The notes beneath the pieces were generated by a model. That model did no database searches and was not told the origin of the DNA. It saw nothing but the letters and a program-made list of their open reading frames with translations. From Microcaldota archaeon (GTDB taxonomy: Archaea > Micrarchaeota > Micrarchaeia > Micrarchaeales > CABMGC01): a stretch of DNA of 46,165 nt. Positions within the stretch are counted from its first letter, which is position 1; each line of letters opens with the position of its first letter. The position numbers were made by a program, and so were the translations under genes. The DNA lies in the NCBI GenBank assembly GCA_021803945.1, contig JAJZKW010000008.1:1-46165 (forward strand). The letters run 5' to 3'. Shown one piece after another: positions 1 to 7,718 of the stretch.

Positions 1-10
1 AAAAAACATA
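1..10 (-). terminator. T-rich terminator of tRNA-Pro
   Basis: Immediately after the discriminator base of the tRNA, the minus strand reads TATGTTTTTT. A T-run right after a structural RNA is the usual archaeal termination signal. It is cut by the window edge, so its full length is unknown. Confidence 0.5.
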
Positions 11-83
11 CGGGGAGTCCGTGATTTGAACACGGGTCTTGAACTCCCAAAGCTCAAAGCCTACCAAGCTAGCCTAACTCCCC
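11..83 (-). tRNA. tRNA-Pro (anticodon UGG)
   Basis: The minus strand folds into a standard cloverleaf. The acceptor stem GGGGAGT/ACTCCCC is 7 bp. The D stem GGCT/GGCT has two G-U pairs, and the D loop carries GG. The anticodon stem TGAGC/GTTCA encloses the loop TTTGGGA, giving anticodon UGG with G37, as expected for proline. The variable loop is 4 nt, and the T stem CCGTG/CACGG encloses TTCAAAT. CCA is not encoded and there is no intron. It reads proline CCN codons. A TATA-like box lies about 29 nt upstream and a T-run follows, so it is probably its own transcription unit. Confidence 0.95.
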
Positions 84-106
84 TTAAAGGATTATATGAT
101 TCAGGC

Positions 107-118
107 ATTAATATAAAA
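107..118 (-). promoter_or_regulatory. TATA box of tRNA-Pro
   Basis: On the minus strand the AT-rich box TTTTATATTAA is centred about 29 nt upstream of the mature tRNA 5' end (base 83). That is the expected archaeal spacing for initiation at or just before the tRNA. Confidence 0.5.
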
Positions 119-213
119 TGGTGGCAGCCTTGCCCTGCGGAAATATCCGCATTCAGATAATGGACCGTGGACCGCCAGTTTCGGCTTGGGCTTTCCGCCC
201 TGTTTATCTGGCT

Positions 214-1119
214 CTACTGCTTCTTTTTCTTCTGGCCTGGCATCCTTCCCTTCGGCTTCGGTATCTTCAGGCCTGGGAACATATCCATCAGCGTGTCTAT
301 GCTTACCTCGAGGTCTACCTTTATGTTCTGCAGCATCCTGCTGAATAAGTATATTATGGCTGCGTCCCGTAGAGACTGGTCCCCTCCGCATGCTTCATCT
401 ATCTCTTTCTTGGCCTCAGGAGAACATAGCAGTAGAGTTGCCTTCTCAAGATTCGCTGCGCTCTTCCTCATGTTTTCAGTGGCGCTGGAAGCGAATATGT
501 CTAGATTCGCTGTGTTAATGCCAAGTATCTGCGCAATCTTCCTGTCCGTAGCCATCCTTATAGACGATAGGTGGGCTGAGATCTCCTCGGGCTTGGTATC
601 TTCATGTATGGAAAGCTTCTTTATTGATATCCAGTCCCTGTACTTTGCCATGAAAGAGATGCCTTCTGATGCAAATGGGACAGAAGCGCTCGGCTTCGGG
701 CTTGCCGCCTTTCCTCCGAATGCCTTGTTGTCCTTTGTTATGCACCACAAAAGCCCGAGCCTTCTCGCTGATGCCCTGAACAGGTACGCCTTTGCAAAAG
801 GCTTAAGCTCTTCCCTACCCTGCGCTGCCTTGCTTATCTCCGGCTCGGCCTCAGCGGATCCAAGGGTCTTGTAAACTGCAACAAGCGAGGAATAGTCCCC
901 CTTGCTCAATGATCTTGAAAACCTTTCAGAATAAGCGTCAAGCGACTTCGTATCTATGCCGAGAACAGTAAATGCCCTGAGCGCGACATCGTCCCTTACG
1001 TCAACAAGGTATGCGGATACCTCCTTTGGAGATGTGGATTCGGTGCAACTTATGCTCCTCGCAACCACCCAGTCCTTGTACCTTGCGAAGAAATCAAGTG
1101 AATCCTGACTCTCTGCCAT
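214..1119 (-). CDS. Unknown protein with an internal tandem duplication
   Basis: A soluble 301-aa protein with no recognised family. The first half (about residues 8-130) and the second half (about 155-280) look like diverged copies of one module. Each starts with an F-x-A/M-x-Y-K/R-D-W segment (FFARYKDW and FMAKYRDW). Each then has a P-K/E-E-V/I-S-A-Y/H-L stretch and a G-I-N/D-T-x-x-L-D motif. The protein ends in a lysine-rich tail (QKKKKQ). No signal peptide or membrane segment is seen. It is the last gene of a minus-strand run with the winged-helix gene (16 nt upstream) and L40e, which hints at an RNA- or DNA-related role, but the function is unknown. The C-terminal basic tail could bind nucleic acid (inference). 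Confidence 0.75.
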   Translation of the reverse strand: MAESQDSLDFFARYKDWVVARSISCTESTSPKEVSAYLVDVRDDVALRAFTVLGIDTKSLDAYSERFSRSLSKGDYSSLVAVYKTLGSAEAEPEISKAAQGREELKPFAKAYLFRASARRLGLLWCITKDNKAFGGKAASPKPSASVPFASEGISFMAKYRDWISIKKLSIHEDTKPEEISAHLSSIRMATDRKIAQILGINTANLDIFASSATENMRKSAANLEKATLLLCSPEAKKEIDEACGGDQSLRDAAIIYLFSRMLQNIKVDLEVSIDTLMDMFPGLKIPKPKGRMPGQKKKKQ

Positions 1120-1135
1120 AGGATCACTTCTTCTG

Positions 1136-1357
1136 CTATTTAGGAGCAGTGATGTAGTATCCAGATGCCTTCTCTCTTGCGACCCGTTTTATCACTCCCT
1201 TGTCGGATAGGGAGACCAGCGCGTTGTTGACCATGCTCTTGGGCCTGTTGCACTTCTTCGCTATGTCATCTGCGGTCTTCTTCTTCTCATCGCTGAGTGC
1301 GCCGAGTTCCCTCATTGACTGCACTACCAGTGTTTCCAGTGGGTTCAAATCTACCAT
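1136..1357 (-). CDS. Small winged-helix DNA-binding protein
   Basis: A 73-aa protein that is almost entirely one winged helix-turn-helix. It has an N-terminal helix (LETLVVQSMRELG), a T-A-D-D-I-A-K-K-C helix, a recognition helix around KSMVNNALVSLSDKG, then a beta wing with VIKRVAREKASGYYI. The length fits a minimal wHTH regulator. It sits between L40e (22 nt upstream) and the duplicated-domain gene (16 nt downstream), so the three are probably co-transcribed. A ribosome-associated wHTH of the S25e type is an alternative reading but the match is weak. Confidence 0.7.
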   Translation of the reverse strand: MVDLNPLETLVVQSMRELGALSDEKKKTADDIAKKCNRPKSMVNNALVSLSDKGVIKRVAREKASGYYITAPK

Positions 1358-1379
1358 ATGATCACTTTGAAAGCTTGAA

Positions 1380-1532
1380 TTATTTCTTTACTCTCTTGTC
1401 CTTCCGCTTGGGCCTGAGGTACGGCGATCCGCACTTCCTGCACTTCGGCGCGCCTGCCCTGTTCCTGGCCTTGCACTTCCTGCATATTGCCATGCTGACA
1501 AGGACTTCGTCCGCAAGCGAAAACTTTCCCAT
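1380..1532 (-). CDS. rpl40e: Large ribosomal subunit protein L40e
   Basis: A 50-aa zinc-ribbon ribosomal protein, short enough to be missed by ORF length filters. The minus-strand translation starts MGKFSLADEVLVSMAICRKC. Two C-R-K-C knuckles are separated by 10 residues (C-x2-C-x10-C-x2-C), followed by GSPYLRPKRKDKRVKK, the basic tail typical of archaeal L40e. An internal ATG (residue 14) could also start translation, but the longer form matches family length. It is a structural component of the 50S subunit. It is divergent from cdc48 and heads the run with the small wHTH gene and the 301-aa gene. Confidence 0.93.
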   Translation of the reverse strand: MGKFSLADEVLVSMAICRKCKARNRAGAPKCRKCGSPYLRPKRKDKRVKK

Positions 1533-1584
1533 AGAGATACCAGAATTTTGTAATGTCGGATATGCACAGATTCATTAAGGATAT

Positions 1585-1670
1585 TGATATAAGCCAACGA
1601 TTTCTGTATATATTGGATTTAAAGATGCCAAAGAAGATTTATAACCTTTGCCATTTTCATTTATATAAGG
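1585..1670. promoter_or_regulatory. Divergent promoter region between rpl40e and cdc48
   Basis: About 150 nt separate the divergent starts (1532 minus, 1681 plus). The plus strand has TTTATAAC at about 1638-1645 and TTTATATAAG at 1660-1669, upstream of cdc48. The first gives the more plausible start site, about 13 nt before the ATG. The minus strand has GGCTTATATC at about 1587-1596, upstream of rpl40e. Assignment rests only on TATA-like sequence and spacing. Confidence 0.4.
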
Positions 1671-1680
1671 CTGATTGTTG

Positions 1681-3840
1681 ATGCCTAATTCTATAGAACT
1701 TACAGTGGCAGATGCGCTTGTGACAGACTCAGGGCGAAGCATAGCCAGGATAGACTCAAAGTCGAGGAACGCGCTTGGGCTTGGGACAGGGGATGTCATA
1801 GAGATAAAGGGCAAGGTAAAAAGCACTGCAGCAGTGGCATGGCAGGCTCACCCTAGCGATGAAGGGCTGGGATTCATAAGGATAGACGGTTACCTCAGGC
1901 AGAACCTAGGAGTTGGTATTGGCGACAAGGTCTTCATATCCAAGGCGATAGCCAAAGATGCAGAGAGGGTTGTCATCGCTCCTCCCCCAGGGCAGAGGCC
2001 TCCACTCTCCCCGGATTTTGCGGAGTACGCCAAGAGGAGACTAGACGGAAGGCCTCTGGCAAAGGGAGACTCAGTGCCCATACCGATGTTCGGTATCGTA
2101 TTCAATTTTGTAGTCATACAGGTGCTTCCGCACGGCATAGTGAAGGTGACAAACACAACGAACTTCGTCGTAAGGACAGAGCCAGTACCTGAATCCTCCA
2201 TAAAGATAGGGGATGTGCATTACGAGGATATAGGTGGTCTCGACGATGCAAAGCAGAAGGTCAGGGAGATGGTTGAGCTTCCTATAAGATATCCGCAGCT
2301 GTTCGAGAGGCTGGGGATAGAGCCTCCTAAAGGGGTGCTGCTCTACGGATCACCGGGAACAGGGAAGACACTCCTTGCAAAGGCCGTGGCGAATGAGAGC
2401 GATGCCAACTTCATATCCATCTCCGGGCCAGAGCTTGTCAGCAAATTCGTTGGCGAGAGCGAGGAGAAACTCAGGGAGATATTCAAGTCTGCCAATGAAA
2501 AGGCACCATCGATAATATTCATGGATGAGATAGACGCCATCGCTCCGAAGAGGGAGGATTCCACCAATGAAGTGGAGAGGAGGATGGTGTCGCAGCTTCT
2601 TACGCTTATGGACGGTATGGGCCAGCGTGGGCAGGTTATCATACTGGCTGCTACGAACAGGCCCGATGCCATAGACCAGGCCCTCAGGAGGCCTGGGAGA
2701 TTCGACAGGGAGATAGAGATAGGAGTGCCAAACCGCGATGCGCGCAAGATGATACTCCAGATCCATACAAGGAACATGCCGCTTTCCAAAGACGTGAACC
2801 TCGACGAGCTTGCGAACATAACGCACGGATATACTGGCGCTGACCTAAGCGCCCTTGTCAGGGAGGCCGCGATGTCAACGCTGAGGTCGATATTGCCGCA
2901 GATAACAGACGATCCAAAAATGCTGAACAGTATAATAGCAGGGCTGGAAGTGGTCAGGAACAATTTCTTCGACGCTATGAAAGGTATAAGGCCAAGCGCG
3001 CTAAGGGAAGTCTTTGTAGAAAGGCCGAACGTGCACTGGGCAGACGTGGGAGGGCTCGACAGGGTGAAGAACGAGCTTAAGGAGGTGGTGGAGCTTCCGC
3101 TGAAGGAGCCAAGGAAATTTGAGAGCATGGGGATAAGGCCTTCGCGCGGAGTGCTGCTGGTAGGGCCTCCGGGAGTCGGGAAGACGCTCCTTGCAAAGGC
3201 CGTGGCCACTGAAAGAGAGTCCAACTTCATATCGATAAAGGGACCGGAGATACTGAGCAAGTGGGTGGGGGAGAGCGCGATGAGGATGAGGGAGATGTTC
3301 AACAAAGCAAGGCTCGCCTCGCCGTGCATAATATTCATCGATGAGATAGACGCATTGTCGCAGACCAGGACTGACGGCAGCGATGGAAAGGTGATGGTCT
3401 ACCAGGAGGTGCTGTATACACTTCTGGCGGAGATGGACGGGCTGCAGGAGCTCAAGAATGTGATAGTGCTGGCAGCGACCAACAGGCCTGAGGATATGGA
3501 TCCTGCGCTCCTGAGGCCTGGGAGATTCGACAGGATAATAGAGATACCTATGCCTGACTACGAATCAAGGCTCAACATATTCAAAGTACACACCAAGAAG
3601 ATGCCGCTCGACAAGGATGTGGACATCGAGATGCTCGCCAAGCAGACCGAGAACTACACCGGGGCTGAGATAGAGAATGTATGCAGGGAGGCAGGCATGA
3701 ATGCGATAAGGCATGACAGAGATATAGCCAACAGGAAGGACTTCGAGCTGGCACTTGAGGAGATCAAGCCAGCGATACCGAAAGATGTAGCTGAAAGGAT
3801 AAGCAGGTTCAAGGACGAGCCTCAGAGCATGTACAGGTAA
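1681..3840 (+). CDS. cdc48: Cdc48/VAT-type AAA+ unfoldase
   Basis: A double-ring AAA+ ATPase of 719 aa that unfolds proteins for degradation and remodels complexes in the cytosol. The order is an N domain (about 1-185, double-psi barrel plus following lobe), the D1 ATPase with Walker A GSPGTGKT near residue 225 and Walker B IIFMDEIDA, then D2 with GPPGVGKT and IIFIDEIDA. Both domains have the arginine-rich RRPGRFDRE/LRPGRFDRI second region. The C-terminus is Met-Tyr-Arg, which fits the hydrophobic-Tyr-X signature used by proteasomal ATPases to dock on 20S rings. Two TTG codons precede ATG 1681 in frame, but the ATG start gives the canonical N-terminus MPNSIELTV. Full family length, nothing missing. 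Confidence 0.97.
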   Translation: MPNSIELTVADALVTDSGRSIARIDSKSRNALGLGTGDVIEIKGKVKSTAAVAWQAHPSDEGLGFIRIDGYLRQNLGVGIGDKVFISKAIAKDAERVVIAPPPGQRPPLSPDFAEYAKRRLDGRPLAKGDSVPIPMFGIVFNFVVIQVLPHGIVKVTNTTNFVVRTEPVPESSIKIGDVHYEDIGGLDDAKQKVREMVELPIRYPQLFERLGIEPPKGVLLYGSPGTGKTLLAKAVANESDANFISISGPELVSKFVGESEEKLREIFKSANEKAPSIIFMDEIDAIAPKREDSTNEVERRMVSQLLTLMDGMGQRGQVIILAATNRPDAIDQALRRPGRFDREIEIGVPNRDARKMILQIHTRNMPLSKDVNLDELANITHGYTGADLSALVREAAMSTLRSILPQITDDPKMLNSIIAGLEVVRNNFFDAMKGIRPSALREVFVERPNVHWADVGGLDRVKNELKEVVELPLKEPRKFESMGIRPSRGVLLVGPPGVGKTLLAKAVATERESNFISIKGPEILSKWVGESAMRMREMFNKARLASPCIIFIDEIDALSQTRTDGSDGKVMVYQEVLYTLLAEMDGLQELKNVIVLAATNRPEDMDPALLRPGRFDRIIEIPMPDYESRLNIFKVHTKKMPLDKDVDIEMLAKQTENYTGAEIENVCREAGMNAIRHDRDIANRKDFELALEEIKPAIPKDVAERISRFKDEPQSMYR

Positions 3841-3867
3841 TGGGTTCGTTTTGTATTTAGTGGTTTT

Positions 3868-4257
3868 ATGAAACTAGTATTTTCTGACAAGAAGAGCGGG
3901 AAGACGGCGCAAGTGGACATACCAAAGGACAGGGAGGGGATGCTCATAGGAAAGATGATGGGAGAGGTCGTGGACGGGACGGCCGGAGGGCTCGACGGGT
4001 TCAAGCTGCAGATAACAGGCCTGAGCGACAATGCGGGATCGCCGTCAAGGCCGGAGATAGAAGGTACGAGGAAGGCGAGCCCCCTCATAAGCAGCGGGCC
4101 TGGTATCAGGCACCCTAAAAAAGGATTCAGGTCAAGGAGGGTGGTGCGAGGAAACACAGTGAGCACAGACACAGTTCAGATAAACACAGTAATAACTGAA
4201 TACGGAGCGAAGCCTGTGGCAGAGCTGTTCAAGCCAAAGGAGACAAAGGCTGAATGA
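3868..4257 (+). CDS. rps6e: Small ribosomal subunit protein S6e
   Basis: A 129-aa structural protein of the 30S subunit. It carries the S6e core: the start KLVFSDKKSGKTAQVDI, the glycine-rich turn FKLQITGLSDNAGSPSRPEI, then the basic RSRRVVRGNTVS stretch and VQINTVI. This is the archaeal short form and lacks the long eukaryotic phosphorylated tail. It sits 27 nt after cdc48, and its stop overlaps the aIF2-gamma start by 4 nt. The S6e/aIF2-gamma pairing is a classic archaeal arrangement. Confidence 0.96.
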   Translation: MKLVFSDKKSGKTAQVDIPKDREGMLIGKMMGEVVDGTAGGLDGFKLQITGLSDNAGSPSRPEIEGTRKASPLISSGPGIRHPKKGFRSRRVVRGNTVSTDTVQINTVITEYGAKPVAELFKPKETKAE

Positions 4258-5489
4258 GCGAGCATAAGCGTATGATTTTTATGGATAAGCAGAGCGAATT
4301 CAACATAGGAACCCTGGGCCACGTGGACCACGGCAAGACCACCCTTACCTCTGCGATAACACATGTGTGGACCGATACGCACAGCGAGAGCGTAAAGAGG
4401 AGCATGACGATAAAGCTGGGCTATGCTGACGCCACTATAAGCAAATGCGAAGGCAAGGACGGGCCGTCATACACCACTGCGAGCACATGCTCCGACGGTA
4501 GCGAGGCGGTCCCTGTAAGGAAGATATCCCTCCTGGATTCGCCGGGACACGAGACCCTCATGGCCACTGCGATAGCGGGATCGAGCATAATAGATGCTGC
4601 GCTGTTCGTGATATCGTCTGCCGAGCCGTGCCCTATGCCGCAGACCAAGGAGCACCTGATGATAATAAACGCGCTTGGAATAGACAAGATAATAGTCGTG
4701 CAGACTAAGATAGATGTGGTTGGCAGGGAGAAGGCCAAGGCAAGCTACAACCAGATAAGGCAGTTCCTCAAGGGCAGCAGGATAGAGAATGCGCCGATAA
4801 TCCCAGTCATGGCCAACAAGAACGTGAACGTTGACGCGGTTCTCGAGGAGATAATAAAGCTGAAGATACCTGAGCGCGACGTAAAATCCGATCCGATAAT
4901 GTATGTTGCAAGGTCTTTCGACGTCAACAAGCCTGGCACAGCGATAAGCAGCCTCAGAGGAGGAGTCATAGGCGGCTCGATAATAAGAGGCAGGTTCAAG
5001 ATCGGGGATGAGATCGAGATAAGGCCAGGGATAAACACCGCCAAGGACAAGCAGAAGAAGGAATACTACGAATCCATCTACACCAAGGTCGAGAGCCTGT
5101 CTGCAGGCAGCGAGAAGCTCCAGGAGGCTAAGGCTGGTGGGCTGGTGGCAATAGGCACAGAGATAGATCCTGCACTTACCAAGTCCGATGGCCTTGTTGG
5201 GCAGGTGGTAGGCCTTGCGGGCAAGCTCCCCGAGGCGCTGCAGGCTGCAGAGATGACATACATATCCCTCAACAGGGGCGATATACCTAAACAGGCATTC
5301 AAGGACGGCGAGCCTGTGCTCCTCGGCATAGGCACAGGTACAGTAGTAGGGTATGTTAAGAAGGCAAGGAAGGACCGGCTACAGGTGGAGTTCAAGCACA
5401 GCGTCTGCATAGATAAATACGCAAAGATATCGGTGCTGAGGAACTTCACGCAGAGATGGAGGCTATCAGGATACGGAGTCCTGAAATGA
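4254..5489 (+). CDS. eif2g: Translation initiation factor aIF2 subunit gamma
   Basis: The GTPase subunit that carries Met-tRNAi to the small subunit (411 aa, normal length). It has G1 GHVDHGKTT (about 22-30), switch 2 DSPGHE, then two beta-barrel domains. Two oddities: the G4 motif reads QTKID instead of the usual QNKID (codon ACT). The family's four-Cys zinc knuckle is reduced to two Cys (CEGK ... CSDG). The start is the ATG that overlaps the S6e stop (ATGA), implying translational coupling. Its stop abuts the stop of the convergent DHH gene with no spacer. Confidence 0.95.
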   Translation: MSEHKRMIFMDKQSEFNIGTLGHVDHGKTTLTSAITHVWTDTHSESVKRSMTIKLGYADATISKCEGKDGPSYTTASTCSDGSEAVPVRKISLLDSPGHETLMATAIAGSSIIDAALFVISSAEPCPMPQTKEHLMIINALGIDKIIVVQTKIDVVGREKAKASYNQIRQFLKGSRIENAPIIPVMANKNVNVDAVLEEIIKLKIPERDVKSDPIMYVARSFDVNKPGTAISSLRGGVIGGSIIRGRFKIGDEIEIRPGINTAKDKQKKEYYESIYTKVESLSAGSEKLQEAKAGGLVAIGTEIDPALTKSDGLVGQVVGLAGKLPEALQAAEMTYISLNRGDIPKQAFKDGEPVLLGIGTGTVVGYVKKARKDRLQVEFKHSVCIDKYAKISVLRNFTQRWRLSGYGVLK

Positions 5490-6473
5490 TCAGCCGCTCA
5501 GCCCTAGCTTGCTCATCCTCTCCTCAAGGTAGTCAGCAAGAGCAGCCCTTCCGGATTTGCTCCTGAAGTACCCGAACTTCCTAGGGTCTATAGAGAAGCC
5601 TGACGCGCGCGGGTGGCCTCCTCCGCCAAGTGACCTTGACAGAGGAGTTATGTCCGCCTTCAGGCTCCTTATATGGGCTATGCCATTCTTTACGTTGACA
5701 TATATACCTATGGGCTTCCCGCTCCTTGCTATTATCGCCATGCAGCCACCTGTAGACTGCACTGCCCTCGAGAAGCCCAGCGCAAAGCCCTTCCTCACTT
5801 CCATGCCAGCGAGCATGCGCTCTATCCTCCTCTCGTTCGTCTTGCCGAATCTGATTGCGTCGTCCTTTATCCTCTTGTCTATTAGGCTGCCTCCGCTTAT
5901 CACCTTTGCTATGTGGCGCAGTCTCCTTGTGATATATTCCCTGGACCTGCTCATGTTGTACGAGGTTATGCAGAGGGCGTAGAAGCCCACCATCTCCCTG
6001 GTCCTGATGTCCTTTGGCCGTATGTTAAAATCCGAGTAGTGTACTATGCCTACGAACCTTTTGGCGAAGGCGCCTCCGACCTTCAGCCTCTTGTATGTGA
6101 TCTCCGTAGCGCAGTACCTTTCATTCTCCCCAACCACAGCGATGTCGCATCTTGAAGCCAGCTCTTCTATCCCTTTCTGAGTCCATGGGTGATGGTCGAA
6201 CCAGAAGACCCTTCCTCCTCCTTTGCGTACTCCGTCTATTATGGTTCTATAGCTACCTATGAGTGCGTCATTCACCCCAAGGTCGGCTATGAACAGGGTG
6301 ATGCCTTCTCTGTAAAACCGCGCAATCTTCCTTCCGGCGTATGATATGCCCTCCTTCGAATAATCGGAGAAGAAGAGCCTTGAGGTAGGAACGCCGTATT
6401 TCATGCGTATAAGCGCTGCGCTTCCCACGCCGTCTATATCACTTGCGTGCGAGAGCACGAAGACCTTCTGCAT
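5490..6473 (-). CDS. DHH/DHHA1 family phosphoesterase
   Basis: A 327-aa metal-dependent phosphoesterase or nuclease of the RecJ/NrnA superfamily. The N-terminal DHH domain has S-D-I-D-G (residues 11-15, metal-binding Asp), an IADLG segment (about 62-66) and the F-D-H-H motif (92-95). The C-terminal DHHA1 domain has GGGGHPRASG at about 283-292, which binds the substrate phosphate. The likely substrates are short oligonucleotides or cyclic dinucleotide products; the exact one cannot be told from sequence. It is convergent with aIF2-gamma, stop codon to stop codon. Confidence 0.9.
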   Translation of the reverse strand: MQKVFVLSHASDIDGVGSAALIRMKYGVPTSRLFFSDYSKEGISYAGRKIARFYREGITLFIADLGVNDALIGSYRTIIDGVRKGGGRVFWFDHHPWTQKGIEELASRCDIAVVGENERYCATEITYKRLKVGGAFAKRFVGIVHYSDFNIRPKDIRTREMVGFYALCITSYNMSRSREYITRRLRHIAKVISGGSLIDKRIKDDAIRFGKTNERRIERMLAGMEVRKGFALGFSRAVQSTGGCMAIIARSGKPIGIYVNVKNGIAHIRSLKADITPLSRSLGGGGHPRASGFSIDPRKFGYFRSKSGRAALADYLEERMSKLGLSG

Positions 6474-6530
6474 GCTCCATATTTTGGATACGAGAATATT
6501 AAATTACCACGGATGTCTGCGGACGTGGAA

Positions 6531-7514
6531 TCATTGGGTAGGATAGGCGCTTGTCGAAGACAGGTTATACGCAGTTCCGGTGTTCCCGTTCCCGCTGTAG
6601 TCGACAGCGTCGCCGTTGAGCGGCCACCAGCCGACCAGGTTGTATATTGAGATGGGGTCCCCTCCTATCCCTTCCAAATAGAGCTGGCTCAGGTCTGCGC
6701 CTGAAAGGGGAGTGTTGTATAGCTGCACATTGGTCATTAGGCCATTGAACGAGTATACATTCGAGTTTGGCCATATTATTGCGCCTATCGTCGTGTCGTT
6801 AGTAGACGAGAAAGACCTTGGCGAGATCTCCGAATGCGAGAAGAGGTTGTTGTTCACGTATACTGCGGCTGTGCCGTTGCTATAATTGTATATTGCAGAG
6901 ATGAAGATCCACTCGTTGGTAGGTATTGAATTGTTTACATCGGGCCATTTCACGTAGGAGCCGTTTATCCACAGCGGGCCGCAGGCGCCGTCATTCCCTC
7001 CGAAAGCATACAGGCCTATGCCTGAGCTCTGGCCTGGAACGCTGCCGAATATCCCCTGGCACTTGGAGTTTGCTACTCCGTACCAGTATACCCATGAAGT
7101 AAGAGTGAATCCCTGGGGCTGTGAGCTGCCCTGCTGAAATTGGAGGGGATTTGGTATCTCTATGAAGCTTGGATAGGAGATTCCTCCGTTGCCGTTTGAA
7201 CCGCCGCTTCCGGAAACAAAGATCCGGCCGAAATCCGCTACTGTCTCTGGCGGAAGGTTCTTACAGAAACCTACGATGCTGAGGAATTGCGTTGTGTAGG
7301 GGCCGTTTGGCCTGAAGACCTTGCATGAGCCTGGGACCGCCCTGAGCCCGTTGTTTGAGAATAAGTTCAGGTTGAAAAAGACCAGGAATATGGCAGCTAT
7401 GATAAGCAGGGCCCAACCGTATGTCGTAAGGTACTCTATGGCGCTCTGGAGATGGGACCTCTTCCCTCCAACGGCTTTCCTGCCTGCATGGCCTCTCTGC
7501 CTTCCGCTTCCCAT
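6531..7514 (-). CDS. Type IV pilin-like protein with a LamG domain
   Basis: The protein has a short basic N-terminus, then QSAIEYLTTYGWALL followed by a run of hydrophobic residues. That is the class III (prepilin-like) signal/anchor common in DPANN pilins. The rest is an extracellular beta-sandwich of the LamG/concanavalin type with N-glycosylation sequons and a closing LVGWWPLNG-DYSGNGN signature, shared with the giant surface protein at the right end of the window. An in-frame ATG at 7607 would add 31 residues. I prefer 7514 because it gives a normal pilin leader and a TTTAAA box lies about 25 nt upstream. The residues before QSAIEY (SHL) deviate from the usual G/A cleavage position. It is probably processed and exported by a pilus machine such as the one at 34.0-38.1 kb (inference). 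Confidence 0.8.
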   Translation of the reverse strand: MGSGRQRGHAGRKAVGGKRSHLQSAIEYLTTYGWALLIIAAIFLVFFNLNLFSNNGLRAVPGSCKVFRPNGPYTTQFLSIVGFCKNLPPETVADFGRIFVSGSGGSNGNGGISYPSFIEIPNPLQFQQGSSQPQGFTLTSWVYWYGVANSKCQGIFGSVPGQSSGIGLYAFGGNDGACGPLWINGSYVKWPDVNNSIPTNEWIFISAIYNYSNGTAAVYVNNNLFSHSEISPRSFSSTNDTTIGAIIWPNSNVYSFNGLMTNVQLYNTPLSGADLSQLYLEGIGGDPISIYNLVGWWPLNGDAVDYSGNGNTGTAYNLSSTSAYPTQ

Positions 7515-7682
7515 ATGTAGCATTTGCGCATCAACGTTTAAATGGGTTAACATCAAGTTTGCCGAAAACTGCACTCCGCTGAAGGATGTGGACTTCCTTG
7601 TCAACATTGGATGATAGTGCAGAATGGATTCTGGGTGAGAAGAGACAAGGAGGCGCTAACCACATCCGTTATAAATAGAAAG

Positions 7683-7709
7683 GGCCTGTATTTGGGGAAA
7701 CTACAGGCC
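7683..7709 (-). terminator. Strong hairpin after the coiled-coil wHTH gene
   Basis: The 8-bp perfect arms GGCCTGTA/TACAGGCC (7683-7690 and 7702-7709) enclose an 11-nt loop. The outer AAGG/CCTT can extend the stem past a bulge. On the minus strand it starts 10 nt after the stop of the 175-aa gene and is followed by TTTCTATTTAT, which suits termination. The same TATTTATAAC could also serve as a TATA box for the next gene. Confidence 0.5.
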
Positions 7710-7718
7710 GCCCTTCCT

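Noticed and set aside
101-391. 96-codon minus-strand frame at the end of the duplicated-module gene
   Set aside because: Overlaps the real frame, and is Lys/Pro/Glu-rich because it reads the basic tail region out of frame. No start signals.
2343-3338. Long minus-strand open frame (331 codons) opposite cdc48
   Set aside because: It is the antisense shadow of a strongly conserved coding region. It has low-complexity Ser/Leu/Ile composition, no domain and no promoter.
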